Counted from the stretch's first letter, positions 33,563 to 41,950 are shown. The stretch is DNA of 55,696 nucleotides from an uncultured Bacillota bacterium (GCA_905208455.1 CAJLPK010000004.1:1-55696), one strand, 5' to 3'. Numbers and translations: made by a program. Notes: generated from the sequence alone by a model not told the origin.

Positions 33563-33584
33563 AAAGGCCGAAGGGCCTTTTTTG
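33560..33584 (+). terminator. Terminator of the DeoR-type gene
   Basis: Stem AAAAGGCC / GGCCTTTT with loop GAAG, T run. Confidence 0.85.
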
Positions 33585-33683
33585 ATGGGACAGCTCCATT
33601 CGATTTATGATTTATATCGAACATTTTGGAGACGGGCTTTTTCAAAATAAACGGGAAAGACTGCAGCAAGCAAAGGAAACTGC

Positions 33684-33713
33684 TTGGCAACGGCATAGGA
33701 TACAGAGTATAAT
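33684..33713 (+). promoter_or_regulatory. Sigma-A promoter of the coaX-panT operon
   Basis: TTGGCA (33684-33689), 18-base spacer, TATAAT (33708-33713). Confidence 0.7.
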
Positions 33714-33747
33714 GTCGGCGTGATAGACCTGGAAAGAGGGCGTGAAG

Positions 33748-34518
33748 ATGGTATTGGCTGTAGAAATTGGCAACACCCATATCAGCTTGGGCGGCTTTGA
33801 CGGAGACGACTGCAAATTTGTTGCTCCGATTGCTACGGCTCCCAAGCGAACAGGGGTAGAGATTGCCTGGGAGCTTAAAGGCGTTTTTTCGCTGCTTGGC
33901 TTTCAGGCCAAGCATTTTCGCGCAGCCATCATAGGCTCGGTAGTGCCGACGATGACGGCGGCGGTTACACAGGCGCTGGCGTTGTTGGGGATTGAGCAGG
34001 TATTGAGCCTTTCCTCCGGTGTAAAGACGGGGGTGAACATCAAGACGGAGCAGCCGAGAAAGCTGGGCAGCGACCTGGTGGCCAATGCAGCCTGGGCGCT
34101 TTCCAACGGATTGTTGCCCTGTGTGGTGGTAGACTTGGGCACGGCGACCACCTTTACTGTGTTGGATCAGACAGGGGCCTTGATTGGCACGGCCATTTGT
34201 GCCGGGGTGGATATTTCCTTGGATGCGCTGAAAAAACGGACCGAACAGCTAACGCATGTAATGCTCCAGCCGCCTAAACACGGCGTACTGGGGCATAACA
34301 CAGAGGAAGCGATCAAGGCCGGGGCGGTATTTGGTACGGCCTCTTTGGTGGACGGCATGCTGCTGCGTTATGCAGAGGAGTTGGGGATACAGCCGCATGT
34401 GCTTGTCACCGGCGGTGCTGCGGAATCAATAGCGCCGTACCTGCGCACACCATACCGGTTGGAGCCGTATATGACACTGCGCGGGCTTCATCGGATCTGG
34501 CAAAAGAACCAGGCCTAA
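33748..34518 (+). CDS. Type III pantothenate kinase-like protein (CoaX family)
   Basis: 256 residues from ATG 33748 (7 bases after AAAGAGGG; GTG 33742 is too close to it). ASKHA-fold kinase for the first step of CoA synthesis. Seen: VEIGNTHISLGGFD, PRKLGSDLVANAAWAL, VVDLGTATTFTVLD and LVTGGAAESIAPYL. Two deviations from known CoaX: the catalytic-site Asp of DxGNT is Glu6, and the usual GADR reads GSDL, with the Asp kept. The PG of the substrate loop is replaced by AG. The next gene is a vitamin S component, which supports a role in pantothenate use. Activity needs caution: it may be a divergent kinase or a second, altered copy. Confidence 0.85.
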   Translation: MVLAVEIGNTHISLGGFDGDDCKFVAPIATAPKRTGVEIAWELKGVFSLLGFQAKHFRAAIIGSVVPTMTAAVTQALALLGIEQVLSLSSGVKTGVNIKTEQPRKLGSDLVANAAWALSNGLLPCVVVDLGTATTFTVLDQTGALIGTAICAGVDISLDALKKRTEQLTHVMLQPPKHGVLGHNTEEAIKAGAVFGTASLVDGMLLRYAEELGIQPHVLVTGGAAESIAPYLRTPYRLEPYMTLRGLHRIWQKNQA

Positions 34519-34566
34519 GCACAAATATTGCGCCGCACCCAATGGGGCGGCAGCGGGAGGCAGAAA

Positions 34567-35172
34567 ATGCAGAATAAAAAGAACAAGACACGCACATTGA
34601 CACAAATGGCGCTGCTGACAGCCATTATACTTTTGATGGCGTTCACGCCGTTGGGCTATCTAAGGGCCGGTGTGGTGGAAATCACGTTTATCATGATTCC
34701 AGTTGTGGTAGGGGCGATTTTGATGGGGCCCGGCGCCGGGGCTATCCTGGGCGGTGTATTTGGGCTGACAAGCTTTATCCAGTGCTTTGGCATGAGCGCG
34801 CTGGGGGCCATGCTGTTACAGGTCAACTGGTTTTTTACATTCGTTGTATGCTTTGTGCCGCGTGTGCTGATGGGCTGGCTGGCCGGGCTGATTTTCAAGG
34901 CGTTGTATAAGGTGGATAAGACCAGGCTGCTATCCTTTGCCGCAGCGAGCTTGAGCGGTGCTGTGCTCAATACCATTTTTTTCGTCGGAGCGCTGGGCCT
35001 GCTGTTTTACAATACGGTGCTGGGCATGGCAGCAGAGTCCGGGATTTCGGCATTGGCATTTCTAATGTCGTTTGTGACGCTGAACAGCGTGCTGGAATGC
35101 GCTGCGTGCTTGATCGTGGGGACAGCAATCAGCAAGGCGCTGTATAAATCGTTTGGGAAAAACAAAGAATAA
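34567..35172 (+). CDS. ECF transporter S component, pantothenate-type (PanT-like)
   Basis: 201 residues from ATG 34567 after GGGAGG, 48 bases behind the CoaX-like gene. Six hydrophobic segments and the S-component blocks LTAIILLMAFTPLGYLR, EITFIMIPVVVGAILMGPG and AGAILGGVFGLTSF. S components bind the vitamin and dock on a shared EcfT-EcfA module encoded elsewhere. Pantothenate is inferred from the CoaX-like neighbour; other vitamins are possible on sequence alone. Confidence 0.85.
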   Translation: MQNKKNKTRTLTQMALLTAIILLMAFTPLGYLRAGVVEITFIMIPVVVGAILMGPGAGAILGGVFGLTSFIQCFGMSALGAMLLQVNWFFTFVVCFVPRVLMGWLAGLIFKALYKVDKTRLLSFAAASLSGAVLNTIFFVGALGLLFYNTVLGMAAESGISALAFLMSFVTLNSVLECAACLIVGTAISKALYKSFGKNKE

Positions 35173-35205
35173 AAAAAGAACCGCCTAAGCGGTTCTTTTT
35201 TTTAG
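35172..35205. terminator. Bidirectional terminator between panT-like gene and MATE exporter
   Basis: Stem AAAAAAGAACCGC / GCGGTTCTTTTTT, loop CTAA. Confidence 0.92.
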
Positions 35206-35208
35206 GCT

Positions 35209-36558
35209 TTATAAAAGAAATCTGTGCCAGCGTGCGCTGCGGTACCGGAAGATGAAACAGACGGTGCGAACGGCCCAGTCGATATACATGGCAATCCATA
35301 CCCCCATGACCCCCATACCAAGGAATTTTGCCAAGAGATACCCAAAGCCAATGCGGAAGACCCACATAGAGAGAATGGAGACGACCATGCTGAATTTGAC
35401 ATCATTGGCTGCACGCAATGTATTGGGCAGTGTGAACGCCAAAGGCCAGATTAAAACAGCGGCAATGCCATGGGAAAGGATGATTTGTTTTGCAATAGCG
35501 CTGGCCGCTGCGGATAAATTATAGAGCTTTACGATCACGGGCATGGTGACAACTACCAAAATATTTGTGACAAGCATAGAAAGATAGGTGATTTTCAGGA
35601 GCTTTCTGGTAAAATACCGTGCCTGCTCGTAATCGCCAGCGCCGATACAGCGCGAAACGACAGTGATCACGGCAAACCCCAGCGCCATGCCGGGCAGCAC
35701 CATAAAGGTGGCCAGCGTATTGCCTACTGCGTTGGCAGCGATAGAAGCAGTGCCAAACCCTGAAACCAGGGATAAAAGCATGATTTTGCCAAGCTGGAAC
35801 ATACTGTTTTCCAAGCCATTGGGTACGCCGATGTACAGAATACGCTTGATAAGCCCGCCATGAAAACGCAGGGCAAAGGGGCGTTTGATATGCACCAGCA
35901 GCTTTGGGTTCAAGAGCAAGGCAATCATGACGACGGCAGCGACAATACGGGAAAACAACGTAGGGATGGCGGCGCCTGCTACCCCCATTTTCAGCCCATA
36001 GATGAGGATAGCATTGCCTACGACATTGATGCCGTTCATCAACAAAGAAGTGTACATAGAGATTTTGGAATTGCCCATGGTGCGAAACAGGGCGGCTCCG
36101 CCATTGTAAAGGGCAATGAAGGGGATGGACAATGCCACAATATCTAAATAGGTACTGCAGTATGACATTACTTCCGGAGATATTTGCCCAAACACCTGAT
36201 GCAGGATAAAGCCGCGCAGCAAATACACGAGAGCCATAACGGCGATGGACAACGCAGCGATAAACAACACCAGCTGATTGGCGGCCGAGCAGGCGTTGTC
36301 TTCCTCCTTTGCCCCCAAAAACTGGCCGGCCACAACGGCGCCGCCCGTAGCAATAGCGGCAAAGATTTGAATAATCAGAACCATGATAGAGTCTACCAGG
36401 GATACGGCTGAGACACCTGCCTCGCCTACGCTGGCTACCATGATGGTATCCATCATGCCGACAGTAACAGTGAGGAGCTGTTCAATGATCAAGGGCCAGA
36501 TGAGTTTCTTTAAGTCCTTATTGCTGAATAACAGCGGCTTTTTTTCTTGTAATTCCAT
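35209..36558 (-). CDS. MATE-family multidrug/cation exporter
   Basis: 449 residues, ATG 36558. Twelve hydrophobic segments in two six-helix halves. Family blocks: LIWPLIIEQLLTVTVGMMDTIMV at the start, AAIATGGAVVAGQFLGA, NGGAALFRTMGNSKISMY, and in the second half GVPNGLENSMFQLGKI and PGMALGFAVITVVSRCIGAGD. Exports drugs or metabolites using Na+ or H+. The ribosome site GGGGG lies 13 bases away and is weak. It is divergent from the DUF2089 operon. Confidence 0.92.
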   Translation of the reverse strand: MELQEKKPLLFSNKDLKKLIWPLIIEQLLTVTVGMMDTIMVASVGEAGVSAVSLVDSIMVLIIQIFAAIATGGAVVAGQFLGAKEEDNACSAANQLVLFIAALSIAVMALVYLLRGFILHQVFGQISPEVMSYCSTYLDIVALSIPFIALYNGGAALFRTMGNSKISMYTSLLMNGINVVGNAILIYGLKMGVAGAAIPTLFSRIVAAVVMIALLLNPKLLVHIKRPFALRFHGGLIKRILYIGVPNGLENSMFQLGKIMLLSLVSGFGTASIAANAVGNTLATFMVLPGMALGFAVITVVSRCIGAGDYEQARYFTRKLLKITYLSMLVTNILVVVTMPVIVKLYNLSAAASAIAKQIILSHGIAAVLIWPLAFTLPNTLRAANDVKFSMVVSILSMWVFRIGFGYLLAKFLGMGVMGVWIAMYIDWAVRTVCFIFRYRSARWHRFLL

Positions 36559-36688
36559 ATTGAAATAAGCGCCCCCTGCCTAGCTTCAAAAATGCGAGAC
36601 TGTGAGTATAAACAATGATATGAACACGACCATCATACCCCAAAGAGATTCGGAAGTCAAAAGCACAAAAAACGATAAATGAAATAAA

Positions 36689-36761
36689 AAATTAAAAATA
36701 TTGATATAAATATAAATAAAATTAAAAATAATATTGATTTTATTTATTTTTATGATATAAT
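36689..36761 (+). promoter_or_regulatory. Promoter of the DUF2089 operon with 30-base direct repeats
   Basis: TTGATT (36734-36739), 16-base spacer, TATAAT (36756-36761). Upstream, AAATTAAAAATA-TTGAT occurs at 36689-36705 and 36719-36737, a 30-base period. Possible binding repeats for the DUF2089 protein itself or another regulator of the MATE gene. Confidence 0.6.
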
Positions 36762-36783
36762 TTGAGCAGGAAAGGAGAGGACG

Positions 36784-37176
36784 ATGAAGTATCATGCACC
36801 ATCTAAGTGCCCGGTATGCGGGCAGACTATGGAAGTGACAAGGCTGCACTGCCGGCATTGTGAGACGGAGCTGACGGGCAATTTTGCGCCATGCAGATTT
36901 TGCATGCTGGAAGAAAAGCACCGGCAGTTTATCGAAGTGTTTTTGCGATGCAGGGGATCCATCAAAGAAGTAGAAAAGGCGCTGGGGATCAGCTACCCTA
37001 CTGTGAGAAATATGATGGACGCAGCGTTAGAGGCCTTGGGGCTAAATGGCAGCCCGGAAAACGAGCAACAGAGCCAAGAAAAAAAGCGGGCAGAAATTTT
37101 AAGCCAACTGGCGGAAGGAAAGATCGATACGGACACAGCGGTTGCGCTGTTACATGAGATAAAAGGAGACAGATAA
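36784..37176 (+). CDS. DUF2089 protein: zinc ribbon plus helix-turn-helix, likely regulator
   Basis: 130 residues, ATG 36784 after AAAGGAG. Residues 8-42 carry four CxxC-type cysteine pairs (CPVCG, CRHC, CRFC), followed by FIEVFLRCRGSIKEVEKALGISYPTVRNMMDAALEALG (a helix-turn-helix of the DUF2089 type; cited here in pieces in the literature as a transposase-like HTH) and a C-terminal SHOCT-like helix pair ILSQLAEGKIDTDTAVALL. In other Bacillota the gene stands upstream of YvlB-like and SHOCT genes and is thought to regulate them. First of four tightly linked genes. Confidence 0.87.
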   Translation: MKYHAPSKCPVCGQTMEVTRLHCRHCETELTGNFAPCRFCMLEEKHRQFIEVFLRCRGSIKEVEKALGISYPTVRNMMDAALEALGLNGSPENEQQSQEKKRAEILSQLAEGKIDTDTAVALLHEIKGDR

Positions 37177-37177
37177 A

Positions 37178-37603
37178 ATGGAGCGAGAAAAACAAAGGGT
37201 TATGGAAATGCTGGAACAGGGGCGCATTACGCCGGACGAGGCGGCGAGGCTGCTGGACTGCTTAGAGAGCAGCGCCCAAAAGGAGAGCGTGCGCGTACAG
37301 GAGGATGCGCAGCGGATGAAGGGGAAAAAGCTGCGGGTGGATGTAAACGGATATACGGAAAAGGACAAGAGGATCAATGTGAATGTAAGTGTGCCGCTGG
37401 TGCTGGCCCGTTATGCGGATAATATATTATCCAACTGCGTGCCAAAAGACGTAAGGGGAGAGCTGAAGGAGAAGGGCATAGACCTGACTGCGCTTAACAT
37501 CGGTGCGATTGTGGATATGTTTGAAATGCTGGAGGAGGACATTGTCAATGTGGATCTTGACCAGGATGACAGCGCAATGAAGGTGCGGGTATATGTGGAC
37601 TAG
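37178..37603 (+). CDS. SHOCT-like (YvlB N-terminal type) protein
   Basis: 141 residues, ATG 37178 one base after the previous stop, GGAGA ahead. Residues 1-35 are the short helical repeat VMEMLEQGRITPDEAARLLDCL, also found at the C terminus of the upstream DUF2089 protein, so the two may interact. The remainder (INVNVSVPLVLARYADNIL, DLTALNIGAIVDMFEM, EEDIVNVDLDQDDSAMKVRV) is an alpha/beta domain seen in envelope-stress proteins of the YvlB/LiaG kind. Function not established. Confidence 0.8.
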   Translation: MEREKQRVMEMLEQGRITPDEAARLLDCLESSAQKESVRVQEDAQRMKGKKLRVDVNGYTEKDKRINVNVSVPLVLARYADNILSNCVPKDVRGELKEKGIDLTALNIGAIVDMFEMLEEDIVNVDLDQDDSAMKVRVYVD

Positions 37604-37907
37604 GCAAAGCTGGTTCCTTGCGGTTAAAGTGCGGCTCGGAGGCGTAAAGCCGCGGCTGCGCCTGGGCGTATGGCTGGCTTTATTTGTGCCGTACCAATGG
37701 GCGTTGTCCTTGGAGGGGGCGGCCGCCCTGCTGCCAAAAAGCGTAAAAGGCCGGGTAAATATAGTGCTGGAGGTAGTACAGGGATTTTTGCTGCTGCTGA
37801 TGCATTCCGGGCCACAGACCTATGTGCATGCGGATGTACAGGAGGGAGAAAAGCGCATTTGGGTAGAGGTCAAAACACTGGGAAGAAAGAGGGCGCAGGC
37901 AGGATGA
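37593..37907 (+). CDS. Unknown small protein in the DUF2089 operon, one membrane segment
   Basis: 104 residues. ATG 37593 overlaps the end of the SHOCT gene by 11 bases, and the stop overlaps the next start as ATGA, the pattern of translational coupling. Hydrophobic segments near 19-40 and 60-75, basic tail. No family recognised. Kept as real because of the tight overlap on both sides. Confidence 0.65.
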   Translation: MWTRQSWFLAVKVRLGGVKPRLRLGVWLALFVPYQWALSLEGAAALLPKSVKGRVNIVLEVVQGFLLLLMHSGPQTYVHADVQEGEKRIWVEVKTLGRKRAQAG

Positions 37908-38266
37908 AAGCGATGGCCGTTAGAGGGATGGGCATTTTGTGCGTGATGCTGTGTTTGTTTGCAGTATCGCCGGCTCGCTGCCAGGGCAGCGCGGTGCTAT
38001 GGAGCAGCCTAATGCTCACGGCTTTGTATACATGGATACGCCCGCTGATGCAGACGCTGATTTTGCCGCTGAATCTTTTTTTGGCGGGGCTTCTTACCCC
38101 ATTGACGGATGCGCTGCTGATCGTTTGGACATCGGGCTGGGTGCATGGGCTGGCGCTGGGTTATTGGGAAGGCGTGCTGCTTTCCTTGGCCATTGGCATT
38201 GCTTATCTGCCTTATTCACGTGGGAAAGAACGGCGGACAAGCGCGGGGATGGTCATAGGTTCGTAA
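37904..38266 (+). CDS. Holin family 4 membrane protein (YvlD-like)
   Basis: 120 residues, ATG 37904 in an ATGA overlap with the previous gene (ATG 37913 is the alternative). Four hydrophobic segments and LTALYTWIRPLMQTLILPLNLFLAGLL, the signature of the Mycobacterium-type four-TM holin superfamily to which Bacillus YvlD belongs. YvlD sits with YvlB and YvlC in an envelope-stress operon in Bacillus, and the order here is comparable. Last gene of the operon. Confidence 0.8.
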   Translation: MKAMAVRGMGILCVMLCLFAVSPARCQGSAVLWSSLMLTALYTWIRPLMQTLILPLNLFLAGLLTPLTDALLIVWTSGWVHGLALGYWEGVLLSLAIGIAYLPYSRGKERRTSAGMVIGS

Positions 38267-38307
38267 GAAATTCAGAAGAAATTTGTCAAGAAGCATATAA
38301 AAAAATC

Positions 38308-38316
38308 TGCTATGAT
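38308..38316 (+). promoter_or_regulatory. Extended -10 promoter of the amidase gene
   Basis: TGCTATGAT with TATGAT at 38311-38316. TTGTCA lies 22 bases upstream, too far to help. Confidence 0.5.
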
Positions 38317-38347
38317 AGAAACAACAGGGAAGAAAGGCAGAATTTGA

Positions 38348-38983
38348 TTGGCTACGACAAGACAAAAGAAGCGGAGACATATCCAAGAGAAAAATAAAAA
38401 GTGGGTTGTGCTGGGCGCTATGGGGCTGACGGCCCTGCTGGGTTTTTCGTTTTGGCTGGGTACGGTATTCGGCCAAGAACCGACCAATATAAGCGGGTCA
38501 GAGTTTCCGGAATGGATCGACCAACAGCTGATCCAAATCAATGGACATGCCCGCCGGGGCGAAAAGCTGGGGAAGGTAAAAAATATTGTGGTGCATTATG
38601 TGGCAAACCCGGGAACCTCTGCCCAACAGAACCGAGATTATTTTAACAATGATGATACAACGGTAAGCGCCCATTTTCTTGTGGGGCTGGAGGGCGAGGT
38701 CATCCAGTGTGTGCCGCTGGATGAAAAATCGTCGGCAACCAATGACAGAAACGGGGATACTATCTCCATTGAAGTGTGCCATCCGGACAAAACGGGAAAA
38801 TTCAACAACAAGACGTATCGTTCGCTGGTAAAGCTGACGGCGTGGCTGTGCGATCGGTATCATTTGGATGAAAACGACGTGATACGGCATTATGATGTGA
38901 CGGGCAAGGAATGCCCCCTATATTATGTAAAGCATCCGGATGCCTGGAAACAGTTTATCAAGGATGTGGGCAATGCATTATAA
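38348..38983 (+). CDS. N-acetylmuramoyl-L-alanine amidase (Amidase_2/PGRP type), membrane-anchored
   Basis: 211 residues. Start is a TTG at 38348, 9 bases after AAAGG, giving a basic N terminus and one membrane helix at about 20-42 (WVVLGAMGLTALLGFSF). The Amidase_2 domain (75-205) has the zinc histidine in NIVVHYVANPGTSAQQN, FLVGLEGEVIQCVP, NGDTISIEVCHPD with the catalytic Glu, and VIRHYDVTGKECP carrying the second His and the Cys. Cleaves the amide between MurNAc and L-Ala in the cell wall. Monocistronic. Confidence 0.88.
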   Translation: MATTRQKKRRHIQEKNKKWVVLGAMGLTALLGFSFWLGTVFGQEPTNISGSEFPEWIDQQLIQINGHARRGEKLGKVKNIVVHYVANPGTSAQQNRDYFNNDDTTVSAHFLVGLEGEVIQCVPLDEKSSATNDRNGDTISIEVCHPDKTGKFNNKTYRSLVKLTAWLCDRYHLDENDVIRHYDVTGKECPLYYVKHPDAWKQFIKDVGNAL

Positions 38984-38984
38984 A

Positions 38985-39021
38985 AGAAAAAGGCGCTGCT
39001 GGGAAGCAGGGCCTTTTTTTC
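38985..39021. terminator. Shared terminator between amidase and znuB
   Basis: Stem AAAAAGGC-CTGCT / AGCAG-GCCTTTTT with one mismatch, T runs on both strands. Confidence 0.85.
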
Positions 39022-39841
39022 AAGCGCGGCGGCGCATAAAAGATACAAGGGAAAAGAGAAGAAAAACAGCCAGGTTGACGACGACCACGCTGGCGCCTGT
39101 GGGGGTGGAAAACAGGAAAGAGACGATCAGCCCTACGACAAAGCAGGAGACGGAAAGCACGGCGGAGCACAGTACTACCCCTCGAAAGCTTTGGAACAGC
39201 CTCATGGCGGTCAGCGCAGGAAAAATGATAAGACTGGAGATTAGCAAAGTTCCCATGATGCGCATGCCTACGACAATGGTAACAGCAGTTAGTGCGGCGA
39301 TAAGCAAATTGTAGAAATTGGCTTTGATGCCTATGGCCTTAGCAAATGTCTCATCAAAGGTAACGGCAAAGATTTTTTGGTAAAAACAGAGAAATAGAAC
39401 CAGGACGACCGAGGACAGAATGATGGCCAGCGTCACATCAGCCCGGCTCATGGCCAGCACACTGCCAAACATATAGTCATAGATGTCTGATCCCATGCCG
39501 GAGGTCAGGGAGGTAGCGATGACGCCGATGGCCAGGGCAGAGGAGGAGATGAGCGCAATGGCCGCATCTGACTTGAGCCGGCTGTTTCCGCTAATGCGCA
39601 GCAGCAGGAAAGCAGCCAGTAAAACGACGGGCATGGCAACGGCCATTGGCGCAAAGTTTAGCGCGGTGGCTACGGAAAGAGCGCCGAAGCCGACATGGGA
39701 TAAGCCGTCCCCAATCATAGAGTATCTTTTGAGCACCAGGCTGACGCCAAGCAAGGCAGCGCACAAGGCTACCAAGGCGCCTGCAAGCAGCGCACGCATC
39801 ATAAAGGAATAGGAAAACAGGGTGGACAGCACTTCAAGCAT
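39020..39841 (-). CDS. znuB: Zinc ABC transporter permease ZnuB
   Basis: 273 residues from ATG 39841, 8 bases after GGGAGG; the open frame beyond it is the antisense of znuC. Eight to nine hydrophobic segments of the ABC-3 family: ALLGVSLVLKRYSMIGDGLSHVGFGAL, AIGVIATSLTSG, YDYMFGSVLAM, FAKAIGIKANFYNLLIA and MRIMGTLLISSLIIFPALTA. Forms the channel of the high-affinity zinc importer with ZnuC. The start overlaps the znuC end by 8 bases. Confidence 0.9.
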   Translation of the reverse strand: MLEVLSTLFSYSFMMRALLAGALVALCAALLGVSLVLKRYSMIGDGLSHVGFGALSVATALNFAPMAVAMPVVLLAAFLLLRISGNSRLKSDAAIALISSSALAIGVIATSLTSGMGSDIYDYMFGSVLAMSRADVTLAIILSSVVLVLFLCFYQKIFAVTFDETFAKAIGIKANFYNLLIAALTAVTIVVGMRIMGTLLISSLIIFPALTAMRLFQSFRGVVLCSAVLSVSCFVVGLIVSFLFSTPTGASVVVVNLAVFLLFSLVSFMRRRA

Positions 39842-40544
39842 GGATGGAACCTCCCAACAGGCGGCGGCAAAGCTCTGTATTCTGGTATGCGGCGGCTGTG
39901 CCGTAAAAGAGAGGGTGAGTATCCATATGGAGAATATGCGTCGCATAGGAAAGCGCACTGCTGAGGTCATGCGATACCATGATGATGGCCATGCCCTTTG
40001 CGCAAAGAGAGGACAAGAGCTGATACAGCGCCGCTGCGGCCTTTGGATCCAGGCCGGTGGAGGGTTCATCTAGACAAAATAACTGATCCGCGGCGCATAG
40101 GGCGCGGGAGAGCAAAACGCGCTGCTGCTGCCCGCCGGAAAGGGCGCGGTAGCTTTGCCTGCCTAGATCTGCGATGCCGAGCTGCTGCAAAGCGTCATGG
40201 GCCCTATGCTTATCCTCGGCTGAAAAAAAGGGGCGCCTGCCACGGCGCGCTAAGCAGCCGGACAGCACGATTTCCCAAACCGTAGCAGGAAAATCCCGCT
40301 GTACGGTGGATTGCTGAGGCACATAGCCGATGGCAGTACGGGAAAGAGAGGGCGCATAAACCACTTGGCCGCTGCGCGGCGGCAGCAGCCCCAAAAGCCC
40401 TTTGAGCAACGTGCTCTTGCCTGAGCCATTTTCTCCGACAATACAAAGAAAATCGCCGGGATTGACAGAAAAACTTGCATTTTGCACGGCAATATGCCGG
40501 TCATATTGAAGAGTGAGGTGAGTGCAACGGATTAGGCTGTTCAT
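39834..40544 (-). CDS. znuC: Zinc ABC transporter ATPase ZnuC
   Basis: 236 residues, ATG 40544 after AAAGGA. Walker A GENGSGKSTLLKG, Q-loop GYVPQQSTV, signature ALSGGQQQRVLLSRAL, Walker B LFCLDEPSTGLD and the switch His in MVSHDL. Close to ZnuC/MntB-type ATPases. Overlaps znuA end in ATGA form. Confidence 0.92.
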   Translation of the reverse strand: MNSLIRCTHLTLQYDRHIAVQNASFSVNPGDFLCIVGENGSGKSTLLKGLLGLLPPRSGQVVYAPSLSRTAIGYVPQQSTVQRDFPATVWEIVLSGCLARRGRRPFFSAEDKHRAHDALQQLGIADLGRQSYRALSGGQQQRVLLSRALCAADQLFCLDEPSTGLDPKAAAALYQLLSSLCAKGMAIIMVSHDLSSALSYATHILHMDTHPLFYGTAAAYQNTELCRRLLGGSIHA

Positions 40545-41482
40545 TGTAATCCTTTCTTTAGGTTCTCCACGTTTTGCTGCATCAACGATAAATAGGTGGA
40601 GCCGTTTTGAAAATCTTCTTTGGAGACATTGTGGCAGGCATGGAAAAGCAGGATTTCAGCGCCTGTTTCCTCGGAAATAGACTGCGCGATTTTCGTATCG
40701 CTGAGCTCTGTAACATAAACGACGGGAATGTGAGCCTGCTTTATATGCTCAATTAAGTGTACCAAGGTAGCGACACTGGGCTCGGATTCGCCGGTGCAGC
40801 TATCAAAAGCTGCCTCATAGGACAAGCCATACCGCTGGGTAAAATAATATAGGGAAAATGGCGAGCCAAAGACCATTTCCCTGCGTTTTCCCTGCATAAC
40901 CACGGTGCGGAAGGAGTGGTCCAGTGCATCCAGCTGGGCTAAATACTGTTGCGTATTTTGCTGATAGATCTCTGTATTTTGGAGATCAACGCTGCTGAGC
41001 GCACTGTAAATGGTTTGCACGATGTGTTTGGCTTGCAGGGGGTCTGTCCAAATATGCGGATCATAGGCATGGTGATGGTCATCATGATGGGCATGGCCGT
41101 GCTCTTCCTCGATAGAGGCCAAAGCGATGCCTTGGGAAACATCGACGACAAGGGGCCCATCTGCCGGCAGGCTTTCGACAATGCTCTGTGCCCAGGGCTC
41201 CATTTCCGGCCCGGTATATAAAAATACATCGGCCTGATGAATGGAAAGGATGTCCTGCGGCGTAGGTTCGTAGGCATGGCTTTCCATGCCGGGCGGCAGC
41301 AGCAGTGTAACCACAGCGTTATCGCCCGCAATGGCCCTGGCAAAATCATATTGGGGGAATAGCGTCGCGACGATGCGGATCTTATCCTCATGAGCTGCGT
41401 GCGCAGGATCCGGGACAGAGCATCCGGAGAGGCTGAGCGTTAGGCCAAGGGCCAGCAGAAAAGAGAATACTTTTTTATACAT
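40541..41482 (-). CDS. znuA: Zinc ABC transporter substrate-binding lipoprotein ZnuA
   Basis: 313 residues from ATG 41482, AAAGGG directly upstream; ATG 41494 is possible. Lipobox LSLSGC. Cluster A-I fold: VATLFPQYDFARAIAGD, LLPPGMESHAYEPTPQDI with a metal His, a histidine-rich loop EEHGHAHHDDHHH that marks zinc rather than manganese, DPHIWTDPLQAKH with the second His, and VYVTELSDTKIAQSISEETG. Captures zinc outside the membrane and hands it to ZnuB. Confidence 0.93.
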   Translation of the reverse strand: MYKKVFSFLLALGLTLSLSGCSVPDPAHAAHEDKIRIVATLFPQYDFARAIAGDNAVVTLLLPPGMESHAYEPTPQDILSIHQADVFLYTGPEMEPWAQSIVESLPADGPLVVDVSQGIALASIEEEHGHAHHDDHHHAYDPHIWTDPLQAKHIVQTIYSALSSVDLQNTEIYQQNTQQYLAQLDALDHSFRTVVMQGKRREMVFGSPFSLYYFTQRYGLSYEAAFDSCTGESEPSVATLVHLIEHIKQAHIPVVYVTELSDTKIAQSISEETGAEILLFHACHNVSKEDFQNGSTYLSLMQQNVENLKKGLQ

Positions 41483-41909
41483 GGCCCTTTGCATCCTGTT
41501 TTTGGCGGCAAGCGGCGCATTGCCCGTAAAATACGGTGCGGGAGGGGTCTATGACAAATCCGTGCTCCTGGCAAATGTGCGCATGGATTTGAGAAAGCGT
41601 ATCGCAATGGAGATGGATCAGGGCGCCGCAATCCACGCACTTTAGATGGAAATGCTCCTGGCAGCAGCCCGATTCATCAATATACTGGTAACATGCGCTG
41701 GCGCCCTCCTCCAAATAGAATTTGCGCACGCGGCCCTGGGAAACGAGCTTGTCTAAATAACGATAGATGGTTGCTTTGCCGATAGGAAACTGTTGGGCGC
41801 GAAGATGTGCAGCAATTTGATCGGCTGTTACATGAGCGTGCTGATGCGCAACCAAATACTGCAAAATCTGATCTCGCTGGCGGGTATGGTAACCGGAAGA
41901 AGAAGGCAT
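41475..41909 (-). CDS. zur: Fur-family regulator, Zur type
   Basis: 144 residues, ATG 41909 with GGGGTGA 6 bases upstream. Winged helix (RQRDQILQYLVAHQHAHVTADQI, KATIYRYLDKLVSQGRVRKF) and dimerisation domain with HFHLKCVDCGALIHLHC and the second CxxC in YGQCAACR, the structural zinc site. First gene of the zur-znuA-znuC-znuB operon, overlapping znuA by 8 bases, so it almost certainly represses this operon when zinc is plentiful. Confidence 0.92.
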   Translation of the reverse strand: MPSSSGYHTRQRDQILQYLVAHQHAHVTADQIAAHLRAQQFPIGKATIYRYLDKLVSQGRVRKFYLEEGASACYQYIDESGCCQEHFHLKCVDCGALIHLHCDTLSQIHAHICQEHGFVIDPSRTVFYGQCAACRQKQDAKGHV

Positions 41910-41920
41910 AAAATCACCCC

Positions 41921-41949
41921 AAAATGAAATTGAAATCCAGTTTCATTTT
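41921..41949 (-). promoter_or_regulatory. Putative Zur operator
   Basis: Inverted repeat AAAATGAAA (41921-41929) / TTTCATTTT (41941-41949) with 11 bases between, placed at the transcription start, just downstream of the -10. Confidence 0.65.
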
Positions 41950-41950
41950 T

